A DNA stretch of 64,000 bases. Source: Caldithrix sp964598255 (GTDB taxonomy: Bacteria; Calditrichota; Calditrichia; Calditrichales; Calditrichaceae). The stretch is from contig CAZRBA010000086.1 of assembly GCA_964598255.1 (NCBI GenBank), positions 32,609-96,608 of the forward strand, written 5' to 3'. The position numbers were made by a program, and so were the translations under genes. The notes beneath the pieces are model-generated. The model was not told where the DNA came from. It searched no databases and was given only the letters and a program-made list of their open reading frames with translations. This document shows positions 27,475 to 36,673 of this stretch, piece by piece (the stretch's first letter is position 1; each line of letters begins with the position of its first letter).

Positions 27475-27975
27475 ATGTTAGCCAAACGTTTTTTTAGCTT
27501 CATTATTGTAAGCTTATTTTTAGTAAGTACAACTTTTGCTCAGCCCATGCCGGTACAAAATCCCCCCATGGGGCCGCCGCCCCAACCCCATTCACAAATG
27601 TATCGGGCGCTTAACCTTACAGATCAGCAACGCTCCCAAATTGAAGACTTGCATCTTACCCTGCAAAAAAAATTAGTGCCGTTGCGCGCCGATTTACAAA
27701 AGCTTCGCAGTGAATACAAACTGATGCTCATTAACGACAAAGTGAGCGAATCAAAATTAAAAGCACAATTACAAAAGATCAGCGACTTACGCGCTCAGAT
27801 GGCATTTGAGCAAGCCAAGACCAAACGCAAAATCCGCGCATTATTAAACAGCGAACAAAAAAAGAAGTTTGATGCCATGATTTTAAGCGGCCCCAAAGCC
27901 CAAAAAATGCTAAAACGTAAAATGATGCATCGTCCTAGCAGAATGGCCCCACGGAGTCCGATAATGCAGCGGTAA
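27475..27975 (+). CDS. Spy/CpxP/ZraP-like periplasmic protein (LTxxQ family)
   Basis: 166 residues. The signal peptide ends near TTFAQ (residue 23). A Pro/Met-rich segment precedes a helical core with LNLTDQQRSQIEDL and LLNSEQKKKFDAM, the paired LTxxQ-type motifs of Spy, CpxP and ZraP. The tail is rich in Met, Arg and His (KRKMMHRPSRMAP), which could bind metal. Members of this family are periplasmic chaperones or metal-linked stress proteins. The sigma-54-type promoter and the nearby kinase/activator resemble the zraP-zraSR layout. AAGGAGG precedes the start. Confidence 0.82.
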   Translation: MLAKRFFSFIIVSLFLVSTTFAQPMPVQNPPMGPPPQPHSQMYRALNLTDQQRSQIEDLHLTLQKKLVPLRADLQKLRSEYKLMLINDKVSESKLKAQLQKISDLRAQMAFEQAKTKRKIRALLNSEQKKKFDAMILSGPKAQKMLKRKMMHRPSRMAPRSPIMQR

Positions 27976-28003
27976 CAAAAAACCTCATCCCCCCTCTCAT
28001 CTT

Positions 28004-28036
28004 AGCTCTTCTCATTACGAGAAGGGCTAATTTTTT
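28004..28036 (+). terminator. Intrinsic terminator after the Spy-like gene
   Basis: A 10-bp stem AGCTCTTCTC/GAGAAGGGCT (one G-T pair) with loop ATTAC is followed by six T. It lies 29 bases past the stop codon. Confidence 0.8.
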
Positions 28037-28100
28037 ATCACCGCTTCCGATTAAAATCAAGATTCTTAATTCCCATTCGATTACCAATAACAGACGGAAC

Positions 28101-28114
28101 GACAATATATTGTC
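28101..28114. promoter_or_regulatory. Perfect 14-bp palindrome, possible operator
   Basis: GACAATATATTGTC lies 73 bases upstream of the formylglycine-enzyme-fold lipoprotein start. Such a dyad could bind a dimeric repressor. No regulator gene is adjacent and no second copy was noticed. Confidence 0.35.
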
Positions 28115-28186
28115 CGATCGCATCGGGGAAATAGGCATCAGAGCCAAACGATGTGTAAACCATTTTTAATCGACGAGGAACCGTTC

Positions 28187-29095
28187 ATGCGCCTAAACAT
28201 TTCCGTTATTTTATTTGTAATTGCAACGAGCATACTTTTTTATTCTTGCAACAACAAAATTCTACCGTTAAAAGAACAGAATTTGCAACCGTCGGAACAG
28301 CGACCAAACCAAACACAAGAATTACCCCAAGAAATCGAGGGGATGCGTCTTATTCCGGGTGGATTATTTACCATGGGCAGTCGTTATAAAGCCGATGAGC
28401 AACCCATGCATACCGTTTACATTAAACCCTTTTATTTAGACAAGTTTGAAGTAACCGTTGATGAATTCCGAAAATTTTGCGTAGAAACCGGCCATAAAAT
28501 GCCCGTTCAACCCTATTGGAACAAAGACGATCATCCCGTTGTCAATGTAAGTTGGTACGATGCAATGGCTTATGCCAAATGGGCAGGAAAACGTCTGCCC
28601 ACAGAAGCAGAATGGGAATATGCAGCAAAAGGAGGCAAATCCGCAGCACAATACGCGCTAATTACCAGTCATGCTTATGTCAAATCACACGGCAATGTAG
28701 CCGATTATTCATTGTTAAATAAAGACGCACGGCGTATTGTTGAAAGCGGTTATGATGACGGTTTCCCTTTTACATCACCAGTCGGATACTTTCCGCCCAA
28801 TATTTTCGGCATTTATGATATGGAAGGAAATGTGCTAGAATGGTGTAGCGATTGGTACGATGCGCATTACTATGCCCATAGTGAAGCTCAAAATCCCAAA
28901 GGCCCTACAAAAGGGGCCTACAAAGTTATTCGGGGCGGATCATGGAATCGCAGCGGACAATACCTGCGTCCGACCTATCGTACCTGGTATCCGCCGCAAT
29001 GCACCTTTGAATTTTTAGGGTTTCGGTGTGCAATAGATGCCTCAAAAGGGCTGGACCGTTTAAAGCATCAACCCCTACTTTCGGGAAATAAATAA
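28187..29095 (+). CDS. Lipoprotein with formylglycine-generating-enzyme (SUMF1) fold
   Basis: 302 residues from the ATG at 28187, which has GAGGAA upstream; the in-frame ATG at 28151 lacks a site and would bury the signal. The lipobox is FYSC. The FGE-sulfatase domain shows GMRLIPGGLFTMGS, FYLDKFEVTVDEF, HPVVNVSWYDAMAYAKWAG, RLPTEAEWEYAA, DMEGNVLEWCSDWY and RGGSWNRSG ending in FLGFRCA. Most bacterial members are not true sulfatase activators but have ligand-binding or other oxidative roles. No sulfatase gene is in the window, so a role other than formylglycine formation is likely. Confidence 0.88.
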   Translation: MRLNISVILFVIATSILFYSCNNKILPLKEQNLQPSEQRPNQTQELPQEIEGMRLIPGGLFTMGSRYKADEQPMHTVYIKPFYLDKFEVTVDEFRKFCVETGHKMPVQPYWNKDDHPVVNVSWYDAMAYAKWAGKRLPTEAEWEYAAKGGKSAAQYALITSHAYVKSHGNVADYSLLNKDARRIVESGYDDGFPFTSPVGYFPPNIFGIYDMEGNVLEWCSDWYDAHYYAHSEAQNPKGPTKGAYKVIRGGSWNRSGQYLRPTYRTWYPPQCTFEFLGFRCAIDASKGLDRLKHQPLLSGNK

Positions 29096-29190
29096 ACAGG
29101 AACTTGATGTAAATCATATTCTCGTTACAAACCTTTTATAATTTTAGCACAGCAAAACGGACTTTTTCAAGACAATCAGGAGGTCAGATA

Positions 29191-32100
29191 ATGAAGTTGA
29201 TACGTTTTATATTGATTCCCATTTTAATTTCGTTTTTATCACTTCCGGCCATAGCCGATGTATGGTCTGTGTCAAAAATAACAAGCAACACAACATGGAC
29301 AAAAAATAACACATCCGGAGATGGTATCTGGATCATCGACGTACCCAACGATTCCCTTATTGTGGAACCAGGCGCAACCTTAACCATTGAACCAGGTGTA
29401 ACAGTAAAATTCCATGACGATGTGCTATTCTTAGTCAAAGGCTCCATCATTGCAGAAGGTTCGGTTCAAGATTCCATCGTTTTTACCCTTGACGACGCAC
29501 CGGGAAGCGCTACGGAATGGAGCGGCATCAAACTATTATCCGATTCCGCGACCGTAAACAAACTTATCTATTGCCGTATTGAACACGGAGATGCCGATAT
29601 CGAAACAAGCGGTAGCGGTTCGTACGAAGAAAACGGCGGGGGCATCTTTTGTGCACAATCGATTTCGCAAAACACGCTTATTCAACATTGTACCATTCAA
29701 AACAACAAAGCATACGAAGGCGGAGGCGGAATTTTTGTCGTCGGAAAACCGAAAATCGAATTTAACATTATTCGATACAATTCGGCCGGTCAGTACGGAG
29801 GCGGAATAGGAATTCGCGGAGGAAGCGTGTTTAGCTTTGCCGAACCGACCGGCGGGAACAATATTATTGTTCATAATCGCGCGGACGGTCAGGGAGGCGG
29901 TGGTATCGGAATGTTTGCCAATGCCAATGCTACTTTTATGAATGATCTTATTTACGACAATCATTCATTGAACGGAAATGGCGGTGGCATATTCCTTTAC
30001 AGTTCAACCACAGTCATGACCATGACCAATGCCATAATCCGCGGAAATACAGCCAATGCAGATAATCAAATTTTCGGCGTGGTTAATTTAACCTATTCAG
30101 ATGTGGAAGGCGGGTATTCGGGCACAGGCAATATCGATGCAGATCCACAATTTAGCGATCCTGCCAATGACGATTTCCACTTCGAAGCCACCTCGGCCGT
30201 TGTCGATGTCGGTAGCAACGACAATGCTTCGTCTATTGACTTTGACGGGAATCCACGCCCCTTTGACGGGAACCGAGACGGGGATGCAGTTACGGATATG
30301 GGACCTTATGAATATCAAAACACACCTCCGCAAATTACCTCTACCCCGGTTACGGAGGCGACGGAAGATCAACAATACACCTATCAAGTAGAAGCACAGG
30401 ATCCGGATGCCGGTGAGGTTTTAACCTATTCCTTAACCGAAGCACCTGCGTTTTTAAGCATCGATGCGCAAACCGGCTTAATTAGCGGGATGGCTACGAC
30501 AAGCAGCCAAGCCGGGAATTATACGGTTACCGTACAAGTAGCCGATTTAAACAATGCCACTGATACGCAAACCTACACCCTTACCGTTACCGCCGTAAAT
30601 GACGCCCCGGTAGTTAGCGGCATACCGGATCAAACCGTTGAAGAAGGTCAAACTTTCAACACCGTTAATTTGGATGATTACGTAACCGATGAAGACAATT
30701 CGGCAAGCGAAATGACTTGGACTTATTCCGGAAACCACGATTTGTCGGTAACCATTGATGATAATCATATTGCCACCATAACCATCCCCGATACAAACTG
30801 GTACGGAAGCGAAACTATTATTTTTACGGCAACCGATCCGGGCGGCCTCTCCGACGGGGACAGCGCCGTATTTACCGTTACCAATGTTAACGACGCACCG
30901 GTGGTTAGCGACATTCCCGATCAAACCATCGAAGAAGGGCAAACTTTTTCCACCATAAATTTAAACGACTACGTAACCGATATTGACAATGCAGATTCTG
31001 AAATTGTGTGGACCTATTCGGGTAATCATGACCTTAACGTAACCATAGATGAGAACAACATAGCAACAATCGTTTTGCCAAATGAAGACTGGAACGGTAG
31101 TGAAACTATTATTTTTACGGCTACCGACCCGGGTGGGTTGGCCGACAGTAATGCCGCAACGTTTACGGTTACTCCTGTAAATGATCCGCCGGTAGTTAGT
31201 GATATTCCCGACCAAACTATCGATGAAGGACAAAGTTTCGTTTCCATTCATTTGGATGACTATGTTACGGATGTAGATAACAGCAACAACGAATTAAACT
31301 GGACTTACAGCGGTAATAAAGATTTACAAGTGATAATATCCGCAGACCACATCGCTACAGTTTCCGCTCCGGATACCAATTGGTTCGGTAGTGAAACCAT
31401 TACATTCACCGCTACCGACCCTGGCGGATTATCAGATAGCGATCCTGCTGTATTCACCGTTAACAATATTAACGATGCTCCGCAAGCCGTTGACGATTCA
31501 GCTTCCACTCAGGAAGATACCTCTGTGCTCATTGCCGTTACGGAAAATGATTCCGATATCGACGGAGATACTTTAACGGTTAGCCAGGTTTCGCAGCCAA
31601 CCTACGGAACGACTTCCATTACTTCAAGTAATCAAATTAATTATACACCGCAAAAGGATTGGTATGGAAACGACTCATTTACATACACGATTAGCGACGG
31701 TAACGGTGGTACGGCTCAGGCTACGGTTTGGGTAAGTGTTTCGTCCGTTAACGATGCACCTGTTGTCAGTGATATTCCCGATCAAACAATAGACGAAGGG
31801 CAAACTTTCACCACCATTCATCTTGATGAATATGTAAGCGACGTCGATAATTCTGCCAGCGAACTATCGTGGACATATTCGGGAAATCAGGATTTACGAG
31901 TTACTATCGATTCCAATCATGTGGCAACCATAACTACTCCGGATTCGAATTGGTTCGGGCAAGAAACGATTACGTTTACCGCAACCGATCCGGATGGCGC
32001 ATCCGACAGTGATGCTGCAGAGTTTACGGTGAATAATATCGACGATCCTCCGCAAGTGACAGCTATTCCCGGCCAAACTATTGATGAGGGCGAGACATTT

Positions 32101-34071
32101 AACTCCATTTCGCTTAATGATTATGTAACCGATCCTGATAATTCCGCCGATGAAATTACTTGGCATATTAAAGGCAATCAATATCTTTCGGTGCAAATAG
32201 ATGCTAATAATGTGGCCATAATCGCGGTTCCGGATAGTAACTGGAACGGATCGGACACTCTTTTATTCATTGCTTCGGATCCCGCAGGATTGTCGGATAG
32301 TTGTTCGGCGATTTTTGTGGTTAATCCGGTTAATGATGCTCCTGTTATTAGCGATATTCCGGATCAAACGGTTAATGAAGGTACATCTTTTGCTGATATT
32401 CCGCTCGATAATTACGTTACGGACGTGGATGATGCCGATAGTTTGTTAATTTGGACGTATTCCGGTAATACGAATCTTAATGTGGAAATCCGTTCGAAGC
32501 ATTTGCTTCATGTTTGGGCTAAAGATGACAATTGGAACGGTACGGAAACCATTTTGCTTACCGTAACAGATCCGCATGGTGCAAGCGATCAGGATTCGGT
32601 TTCGTTTACGGTATTGCCCGTTAATGATTCTCCCGTAGCTTTTGATGATACGGTTTTCATCTCGGAAGACAGTTCCATTGTATTTGCCGTTCTTAATAAC
32701 GATACGGATGTGGATAATGATAGTTTGACGATCAGCACCTACACACTGCCGCTTCATGGGAAAGTTGTTTTGAATAATTCATTATTTTCATTTACTCCGG
32801 ATACAAATTGGTTTGGTATCGATAGCATGCATTACGTGGTTAGTGACGGAAACGGCGGCCTAGATACGGGATTGGTAGTTATTCGCGTACAACCCGTTGA
32901 TGATGCTCCTGAGATTTTGACCATTGCCGATCAGGTTATCCAGGAGGGTCAATCTTTTGCCCCTATCCCGTTAGATAACTATGTGAAGGATGTGGACGAT
33001 CCGGATTCTCTGTTAAACTGGCAAGTTGAAGGAAATTCGGATTTATACGTATCGATCAATACAGATCGTATTTTACTTGTTAACCCGCCAACCCCTGATT
33101 GGAACGGCAGTGAATGGATTACGTTGATTGTTCGAGATACCTCAGGATTGGCCGATAGTGCTCAAATTAAATTTGTAGTAACTGCTGTCAACGATACGGT
33201 ACAAATTTTCACACCTTTGCCATCTGTGGTTTTCAATGAAGATGATTCGTTGAATTATCTGTTTTCAAACTGGTTTCCGTATGTCGATGACAAAGATAAT
33301 GCCGATTCCACTTTAATTTTTGATATCGAAGGCGGAAAATCGGTTTTCTTTTACAAAACGGATAGCAGTTTTGTTTTTAAAGCCTCTGCGAATTTCTTTG
33401 GCCAAGATACCTTGCGACTTACGGTAAGCGATGGTCAGGCGCCAAATTCTGCTCCATTATATGTTGTGGTGAATCCGGTTAATGATCCGCCAGAAATACA
33501 TGATTTACCTTCGGAAGTTTATTTCGAAAATGACAGTTCCTTTGTCCTAACGATGAAAGAATATGCTTTTGACATAGATACACCTGATTCTTTGCTCAGC
33601 TGGAGTTTTACGGTTAGCAATGATTCGTTAAAATATATCTACAATCCGAAAACTACGGAATTAAAACTAAGTGCTCCCGAGTTCAGCGGGAAAGTCCAGC
33701 TTTTTTGTACATTAAGCGACGATAGTTTGGCTTCGGTTCGCGACACGATCCAAGTGGAAATTTCACAAGCGACTGGTATTGAAAATTCGATTGCGAACGG
33801 GATACCAAAAGAATTCGAATTGTACCAGAATTATCCGAATCCGTTTAACCCCACCACAACCATTCAATTTGCTTTGCCTAAAGGCGAACACGTAAAAATT
33901 GTGGTATACAATATTTTAGGTAAGATGGTTGCTACCATCTTGGACGCTTATGAACCTGCCGGTTACCATAAAGTGATTTTTGACGGCTCAGGTTTGGCCA
34001 GCGGAATATATTTTTACCAACTTCAATGTAAACATTTCAGCAAAGTACGAAAATTTGTTCTTTTAAGATAA
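29191..34071 (+). CDS. Giant multi-repeat surface protein: beta-helix plus Ig/cadherin-like repeats plus sorting domain
   Basis: 1626 residues. The signal peptide is 1-23. Residues about 30-350 form a right-handed parallel beta-helix with Gly-rich turns (ENGGGIFCAQS, YEGGGGIFVVG, GQGGGGIGMFA). From about 370 a putative-Ig domain is followed by about eleven units of some 95 residues, most opening with NDAPVVSDIPDQT-EEG and containing DYVTD-DN, W-YSG and SETI-FTATDPGG. Two units (about 770 and 1150) are of the ED-S/T type with NDSDIDGD or NNDTDVDND. The last 85 residues are the sorting domain beginning YQNYPNPFNPTTTIQF. It is probably a calcium-binding adhesin or stalk exported to the surface. 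AGGAGG precedes the start. Confidence 0.9.
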   Translation: MKLIRFILIPILISFLSLPAIADVWSVSKITSNTTWTKNNTSGDGIWIIDVPNDSLIVEPGATLTIEPGVTVKFHDDVLFLVKGSIIAEGSVQDSIVFTLDDAPGSATEWSGIKLLSDSATVNKLIYCRIEHGDADIETSGSGSYEENGGGIFCAQSISQNTLIQHCTIQNNKAYEGGGGIFVVGKPKIEFNIIRYNSAGQYGGGIGIRGGSVFSFAEPTGGNNIIVHNRADGQGGGGIGMFANANATFMNDLIYDNHSLNGNGGGIFLYSSTTVMTMTNAIIRGNTANADNQIFGVVNLTYSDVEGGYSGTGNIDADPQFSDPANDDFHFEATSAVVDVGSNDNASSIDFDGNPRPFDGNRDGDAVTDMGPYEYQNTPPQITSTPVTEATEDQQYTYQVEAQDPDAGEVLTYSLTEAPAFLSIDAQTGLISGMATTSSQAGNYTVTVQVADLNNATDTQTYTLTVTAVNDAPVVSGIPDQTVEEGQTFNTVNLDDYVTDEDNSASEMTWTYSGNHDLSVTIDDNHIATITIPDTNWYGSETIIFTATDPGGLSDGDSAVFTVTNVNDAPVVSDIPDQTIEEGQTFSTINLNDYVTDIDNADSEIVWTYSGNHDLNVTIDENNIATIVLPNEDWNGSETIIFTATDPGGLADSNAATFTVTPVNDPPVVSDIPDQTIDEGQSFVSIHLDDYVTDVDNSNNELNWTYSGNKDLQVIISADHIATVSAPDTNWFGSETITFTATDPGGLSDSDPAVFTVNNINDAPQAVDDSASTQEDTSVLIAVTENDSDIDGDTLTVSQVSQPTYGTTSITSSNQINYTPQKDWYGNDSFTYTISDGNGGTAQATVWVSVSSVNDAPVVSDIPDQTIDEGQTFTTIHLDEYVSDVDNSASELSWTYSGNQDLRVTIDSNHVATITTPDSNWFGQETITFTATDPDGASDSDAAEFTVNNIDDPPQVTAIPGQTIDEGETFNSISLNDYVTDPDNSADEITWHIKGNQYLSVQIDANNVAIIAVPDSNWNGSDTLLFIASDPAGLSDSCSAIFVVNPVNDAPVISDIPDQTVNEGTSFADIPLDNYVTDVDDADSLLIWTYSGNTNLNVEIRSKHLLHVWAKDDNWNGTETILLTVTDPHGASDQDSVSFTVLPVNDSPVAFDDTVFISEDSSIVFAVLNNDTDVDNDSLTISTYTLPLHGKVVLNNSLFSFTPDTNWFGIDSMHYVVSDGNGGLDTGLVVIRVQPVDDAPEILTIADQVIQEGQSFAPIPLDNYVKDVDDPDSLLNWQVEGNSDLYVSINTDRILLVNPPTPDWNGSEWITLIVRDTSGLADSAQIKFVVTAVNDTVQIFTPLPSVVFNEDDSLNYLFSNWFPYVDDKDNADSTLIFDIEGGKSVFFYKTDSSFVFKASANFFGQDTLRLTVSDGQAPNSAPLYVVVNPVNDPPEIHDLPSEVYFENDSSFVLTMKEYAFDIDTPDSLLSWSFTVSNDSLKYIYNPKTTELKLSAPEFSGKVQLFCTLSDDSLASVRDTIQVEISQATGIENSIANGIPKEFELYQNYPNPFNPTTTIQFALPKGEHVKIVVYNILGKMVATILDAYEPAGYHKVIFDGSGLASGIYFYQLQCKHFSKVRKFVLLR
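30595..33500 (+). repeat. Tandem coding repeats in the giant surface gene
   Basis: About eleven units of roughly 285-290 bases, in frame. The first units and the one at 31747 are most alike (shared phrases such as GATATTCCCGATCAAAC and ACGGCTACCGACCC-type segments). The later units (from about 32600) have drifted. The gradient suggests recent expansion near the 5' side of the array. Confidence 0.7.
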
Positions 34072-34086
34072 AGACAACTAAAAACC

Positions 34087-34115
34087 AAATGGGAATCCGA
34101 GGGATTCCCATTTTT
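34087..34115 (+). terminator. Intrinsic terminator after the giant surface gene
   Basis: AAATGGGAATCC/GGATTCCCATTT is a perfect 12-bp stem with a 3-base loop and T-run, placed 16 bases past the stop codon. It can act in both directions, but the opposing gene also has the copy-2 hairpins. Confidence 0.9.
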
Positions 34116-34134
34116 AATAGTTTCAACGTTATTT

Positions 34135-34200
34135 CCGACTGATTGCTATCAGTCGGAAACACAATGTGAAGGCAAAAGGACTGATAGCAATCAGTCCTTT
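34135..34200 (+). repeat. Paired-hairpin intergenic repeat, copy 2
   Basis: First hairpin 34135-34156 (core GACTGATTGCTATCAGTC), second 34175-34200 (core GACTGATAGCAATCAGTC, flanked by AAAG/CTTT and a T-run). The two 18-base cores are exact reverse complements, so the element can form two small hairpins or one large one. It lies between convergent genes. Confidence 0.85.
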
Positions 34201-34221
34201 TTTACAATATGCAATTTCGCT

Positions 34222-34794
34222 TTATTTTCTTATCTTTTGCCGCATATATCTTCCCATTAGTTCTGTTTTGGCCAGTATATGGCCTTCTATTTTTTTGAGC
34301 AATTCTGCTTTGCTTATTCCTGCGTTCACAGCTAACACGGTATCCAATGCGTATAATTTAAAATAATAACGATGTACCCCATTAGGCGGACACGGTCCGC
34401 CATATCCGATTTTACCAAAATCATTTGTCCCCTGTAAAGTACCATCCGTCAGTTTTCTAAGGGCCGGAATACCTTCTTTTAATTGATGTTGGTTACCCGG
34501 AATATTATAAATAACCCAATGTACCCAGGTTCCGCGCGGTGCATCCGGATCATCCGCAATAAGAGCAAATGTTTTTGTACCCGCAGGTGCATTATTCCAT
34601 TTTAAAGCAGGAGAAATATCTTCTCCGTCGCAGGTATATTTTACTGGAATCATACCTCCCGAATCAAAGGCCGAACTTACCAATTGCATGGTTGTTCTCC
34701 CGTTTAAATGATTTCTGGTTTTATTTTTAGATTGACAACGAACAAACAAAAAAAATAAAACAACGATCAAACCAATAATGCCCCATTTCCCCAT
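34222..34794 (-). CDS. YbhB/YbcL (PEBP/Raf-kinase-inhibitor-like) protein
   Basis: 190 residues from the ATG at 34794, preceded by GCGGAGGAAA; the ATG at 34818 is not needed. An N-terminal hydrophobic segment ends at FVRC, so it is a membrane-anchored or lipoprotein form. The PEBP fold shows IPVKYTCDGEDISPALKW, DDPDAPRGTWVHWVIYNIPG and GYGGPCPPNGVHRYYF. The family binds phosphate-like ligands in a small pocket; the bacterial role is unclear. It is convergent with the giant surface gene. Confidence 0.92.
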   Translation of the reverse strand: MGKWGIIGLIVVLFFLFVRCQSKNKTRNHLNGRTTMQLVSSAFDSGGMIPVKYTCDGEDISPALKWNNAPAGTKTFALIADDPDAPRGTWVHWVIYNIPGNQHQLKEGIPALRKLTDGTLQGTNDFGKIGYGGPCPPNGVHRYYFKLYALDTVLAVNAGISKAELLKKIEGHILAKTELMGRYMRQKIRK

Positions 34795-34935
34795 GGTAAT
34801 TTCCTCCGCAAAATCCATACGTTTTCCACAATTTACAATCGAATAATTGTCTTAGGCAAAAATATTTAGATATCAGCAAATCGATTGCAAACAAGGAAAT
34901 AAAATTTTAACTTTAAAAAAAAGGTGAAAAAAGCT

Positions 34936-35688
34936 ATGACCGCCGAACCCAAGCAAGCAATTTTCCGTTTTTACGCCGAATTAAACGATTTCCTGCCATC
35001 CAAGTATAAACAGAAAGATATTACATATTCATTTTGGGGGTCCCCAACCGTTAAAGATGCCATCGAAGCATTAGGCGTTCCCCACACGGAAGTCGATTTA
35101 ATTCTCGCAAACAACAAGTCGATAGATTTTCACTATAATTTGAATCATAACGATCGCATCGCCGTCTATCCCGTATTCGAACGTCTGGACATTAGTCAGT
35201 TACAGCGCTTACACCTATACCCTTTACGCCAAACACAATTTATAGTAGATACCAACTTAGGTAAATTAGCCCGAAACCTTCGTTTACTCGGTTTTGACAC
35301 ACTATATGAGAACACCTATACCGATATCGAAATCATCCGCATTGCGGAAGAAGAAAAACGATTGATATTAACCCGAGATATTGCGCTGTTAAAAAACGGG
35401 CGCGTTTCCAGAGGTTATTGGGTAAGAGCAACCAATCCGGATAATCAGATAAAAGAAATTCTCAACAAATTCGATCTTTTAAACCAAATCAAACCGTTCT
35501 CACGATGTCTCATTTGCAACCACAAATTAGCAAAGATTTCAAAAGCAGAAATTCTTCATCAAATTCATCCCAAAACAAGGCAGCATTTCAATGAATTTTA
35601 TCGCTGTAAAAAATGTGATCAAATATATTGGCCGGGCAGTCATTACCAACGAATGCAAAAAATGATCAAAAAATGGCTTAAACAATAA
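34936..35688 (+). CDS. Mut7-C RNase-domain protein with N-terminal ubiquitin-like domain
   Basis: About 250 residues; the ATG at 34936 fits the AAGGTG site better than a GTG at 34924. Residues 5-85 match the ubiquitin-like Ub-Mut7C domain (RFYAELNDFLP, DAIEALGVPHTEVDLIL). The rest is a Mut7-C PIN-type domain: FIVDTNLGKLARNLRLLGFD, LTRDIALLK, then a four-cysteine zinc ribbon (CLICNHKL, CKKCDQIYWPGSHY). The Asp residues of the PIN fold suggest RNase activity, but substrates are not known. It is transcribed alone. Confidence 0.9.
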   Translation: MTAEPKQAIFRFYAELNDFLPSKYKQKDITYSFWGSPTVKDAIEALGVPHTEVDLILANNKSIDFHYNLNHNDRIAVYPVFERLDISQLQRLHLYPLRQTQFIVDTNLGKLARNLRLLGFDTLYENTYTDIEIIRIAEEEKRLILTRDIALLKNGRVSRGYWVRATNPDNQIKEILNKFDLLNQIKPFSRCLICNHKLAKISKAEILHQIHPKTRQHFNEFYRCKKCDQIYWPGSHYQRMQKMIKKWLKQ

Positions 35689-35736
35689 AGGAGGGCAAAG
35701 CAAAACGCAAAATCATCCCCAAAATCAATTATTCGT

Positions 35737-36627
35737 TTATTTCAAAACCGATATCTGTTCATCCGCATGATAAGAGCTACGCACCAAAGGTCCCGCCTCC
35801 ACATGCGTAAAGCCCGAATCCAAAGCAATTTGTTTTAAATGCGCAAATTCAGCCGGCGTATAAAAACGGTCCAAAGGATAATGCATTTTTGTAGGAGGTA
35901 AATATTGCCCAATCGTTAAAATATCACAGTCAATGGTTCGTAAATCATGGAAAAGTTCGATAATTTCATCCCATTGTTCCCCCAAGCCCACCATAATACC
36001 CGATTTAATAATAAAACCGCGCTGTTTTGCGTGTTCCAAAATGCTCAAAGAACGATCATATCGGGCCTGAACACGTATTTCCTTTTGCAACCGTTTAACC
36101 GTTTCCAGATTATGATTCAGAATATGCGGCCCGGCATCCAAAACCGTATCCAAATCGCTCAAATTGCCTTTAAAATCAGGAATTAGCACTTCTATCGAAC
36201 ATGCAGGTGCCATTTTACGAATCAAACGAATTGTCTCGGCAAAAATAAACGCACCGCCATCCGAAAGATCATCGCGCGTTACGGAAGTAATAACCGCATG
36301 GCGAAGTTTCAATTCCGCAACCGCCTCAGCAACCCGCCGAGGTTCATCCGTATCATATTCATGGGGCTTGCCCACTTCGATATTACAAAATTTACAGCTA
36401 CGCGTACAAATATTACCTAAAATCATAAATGTAGCCGTTCGTCGACTCCAGCATTCACCGATATTCGGACAACGAGCGCTTTCGCAAACCGTATGTAATT
36501 TCTGACGATTAATTAACGAGCGGACATCGGAAAAATCTTTATTGATACCCAATTGAACTTTTAGCCAATCGGGCCGTCGAAGTCGTGTATTAATAGCGGT
36601 GTTTGCAATATTTTGTTTTTTAGACAC
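35737..36627 (-). CDS. lipA: Lipoyl synthase
   Basis: Radical SAM enzyme that inserts sulfur into octanoyl groups on lipoyl proteins. The chosen GTG start at 36627 gives 296 residues and has GGAG 7 bases upstream; a longer ATG frame (36675) would run through the hairpin. The auxiliary cluster motif CESARCPNIGEC and the radical SAM motif CTRSCKFCNI are intact, as is the C-terminal RSSYHAD. It lies downstream of fabH on the same strand, tying lipoate to fatty-acid synthesis. The ribosome-binding site lies inside a 10-bp inverted repeat. Confidence 0.96.
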   Translation of the reverse strand: MSKKQNIANTAINTRLRRPDWLKVQLGINKDFSDVRSLINRQKLHTVCESARCPNIGECWSRRTATFMILGNICTRSCKFCNIEVGKPHEYDTDEPRRVAEAVAELKLRHAVITSVTRDDLSDGGAFIFAETIRLIRKMAPACSIEVLIPDFKGNLSDLDTVLDAGPHILNHNLETVKRLQKEIRVQARYDRSLSILEHAKQRGFIIKSGIMVGLGEQWDEIIELFHDLRTIDCDILTIGQYLPPTKMHYPLDRFYTPAEFAHLKQIALDSGFTHVEAGPLVRSSYHADEQISVLK

Positions 36628-36628
36628 A

Positions 36629-36673
36629 GTGCGTCTCCTCGCATTTACATTGCAATTATCAACGGAGACGCAC
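36629..36673 (-). promoter_or_regulatory. Inverted repeat masking the lipA ribosome-binding site
   Basis: GTGCGTCTCC (36629-36638) and GGAGACGCAC (36664-36673) are perfect 10-bp complements around a 25-base AT-rich loop. On the transcript the downstream arm contains the GGAG site and ends one base before the GTG start. Folding would hide the site. It may control lipA translation. Confidence 0.65.

Noticed and set aside
29536..29964. 142-codon minus-strand frame inside the giant surface gene
   Set aside because: It is a by-product of the Gly-rich repeat composition of the sense gene; no start signal.
29191..34071. CRISPR-like periodicity
   Set aside because: The repeats are about 290 bases, in frame and diverged, so they are coding domain repeats.
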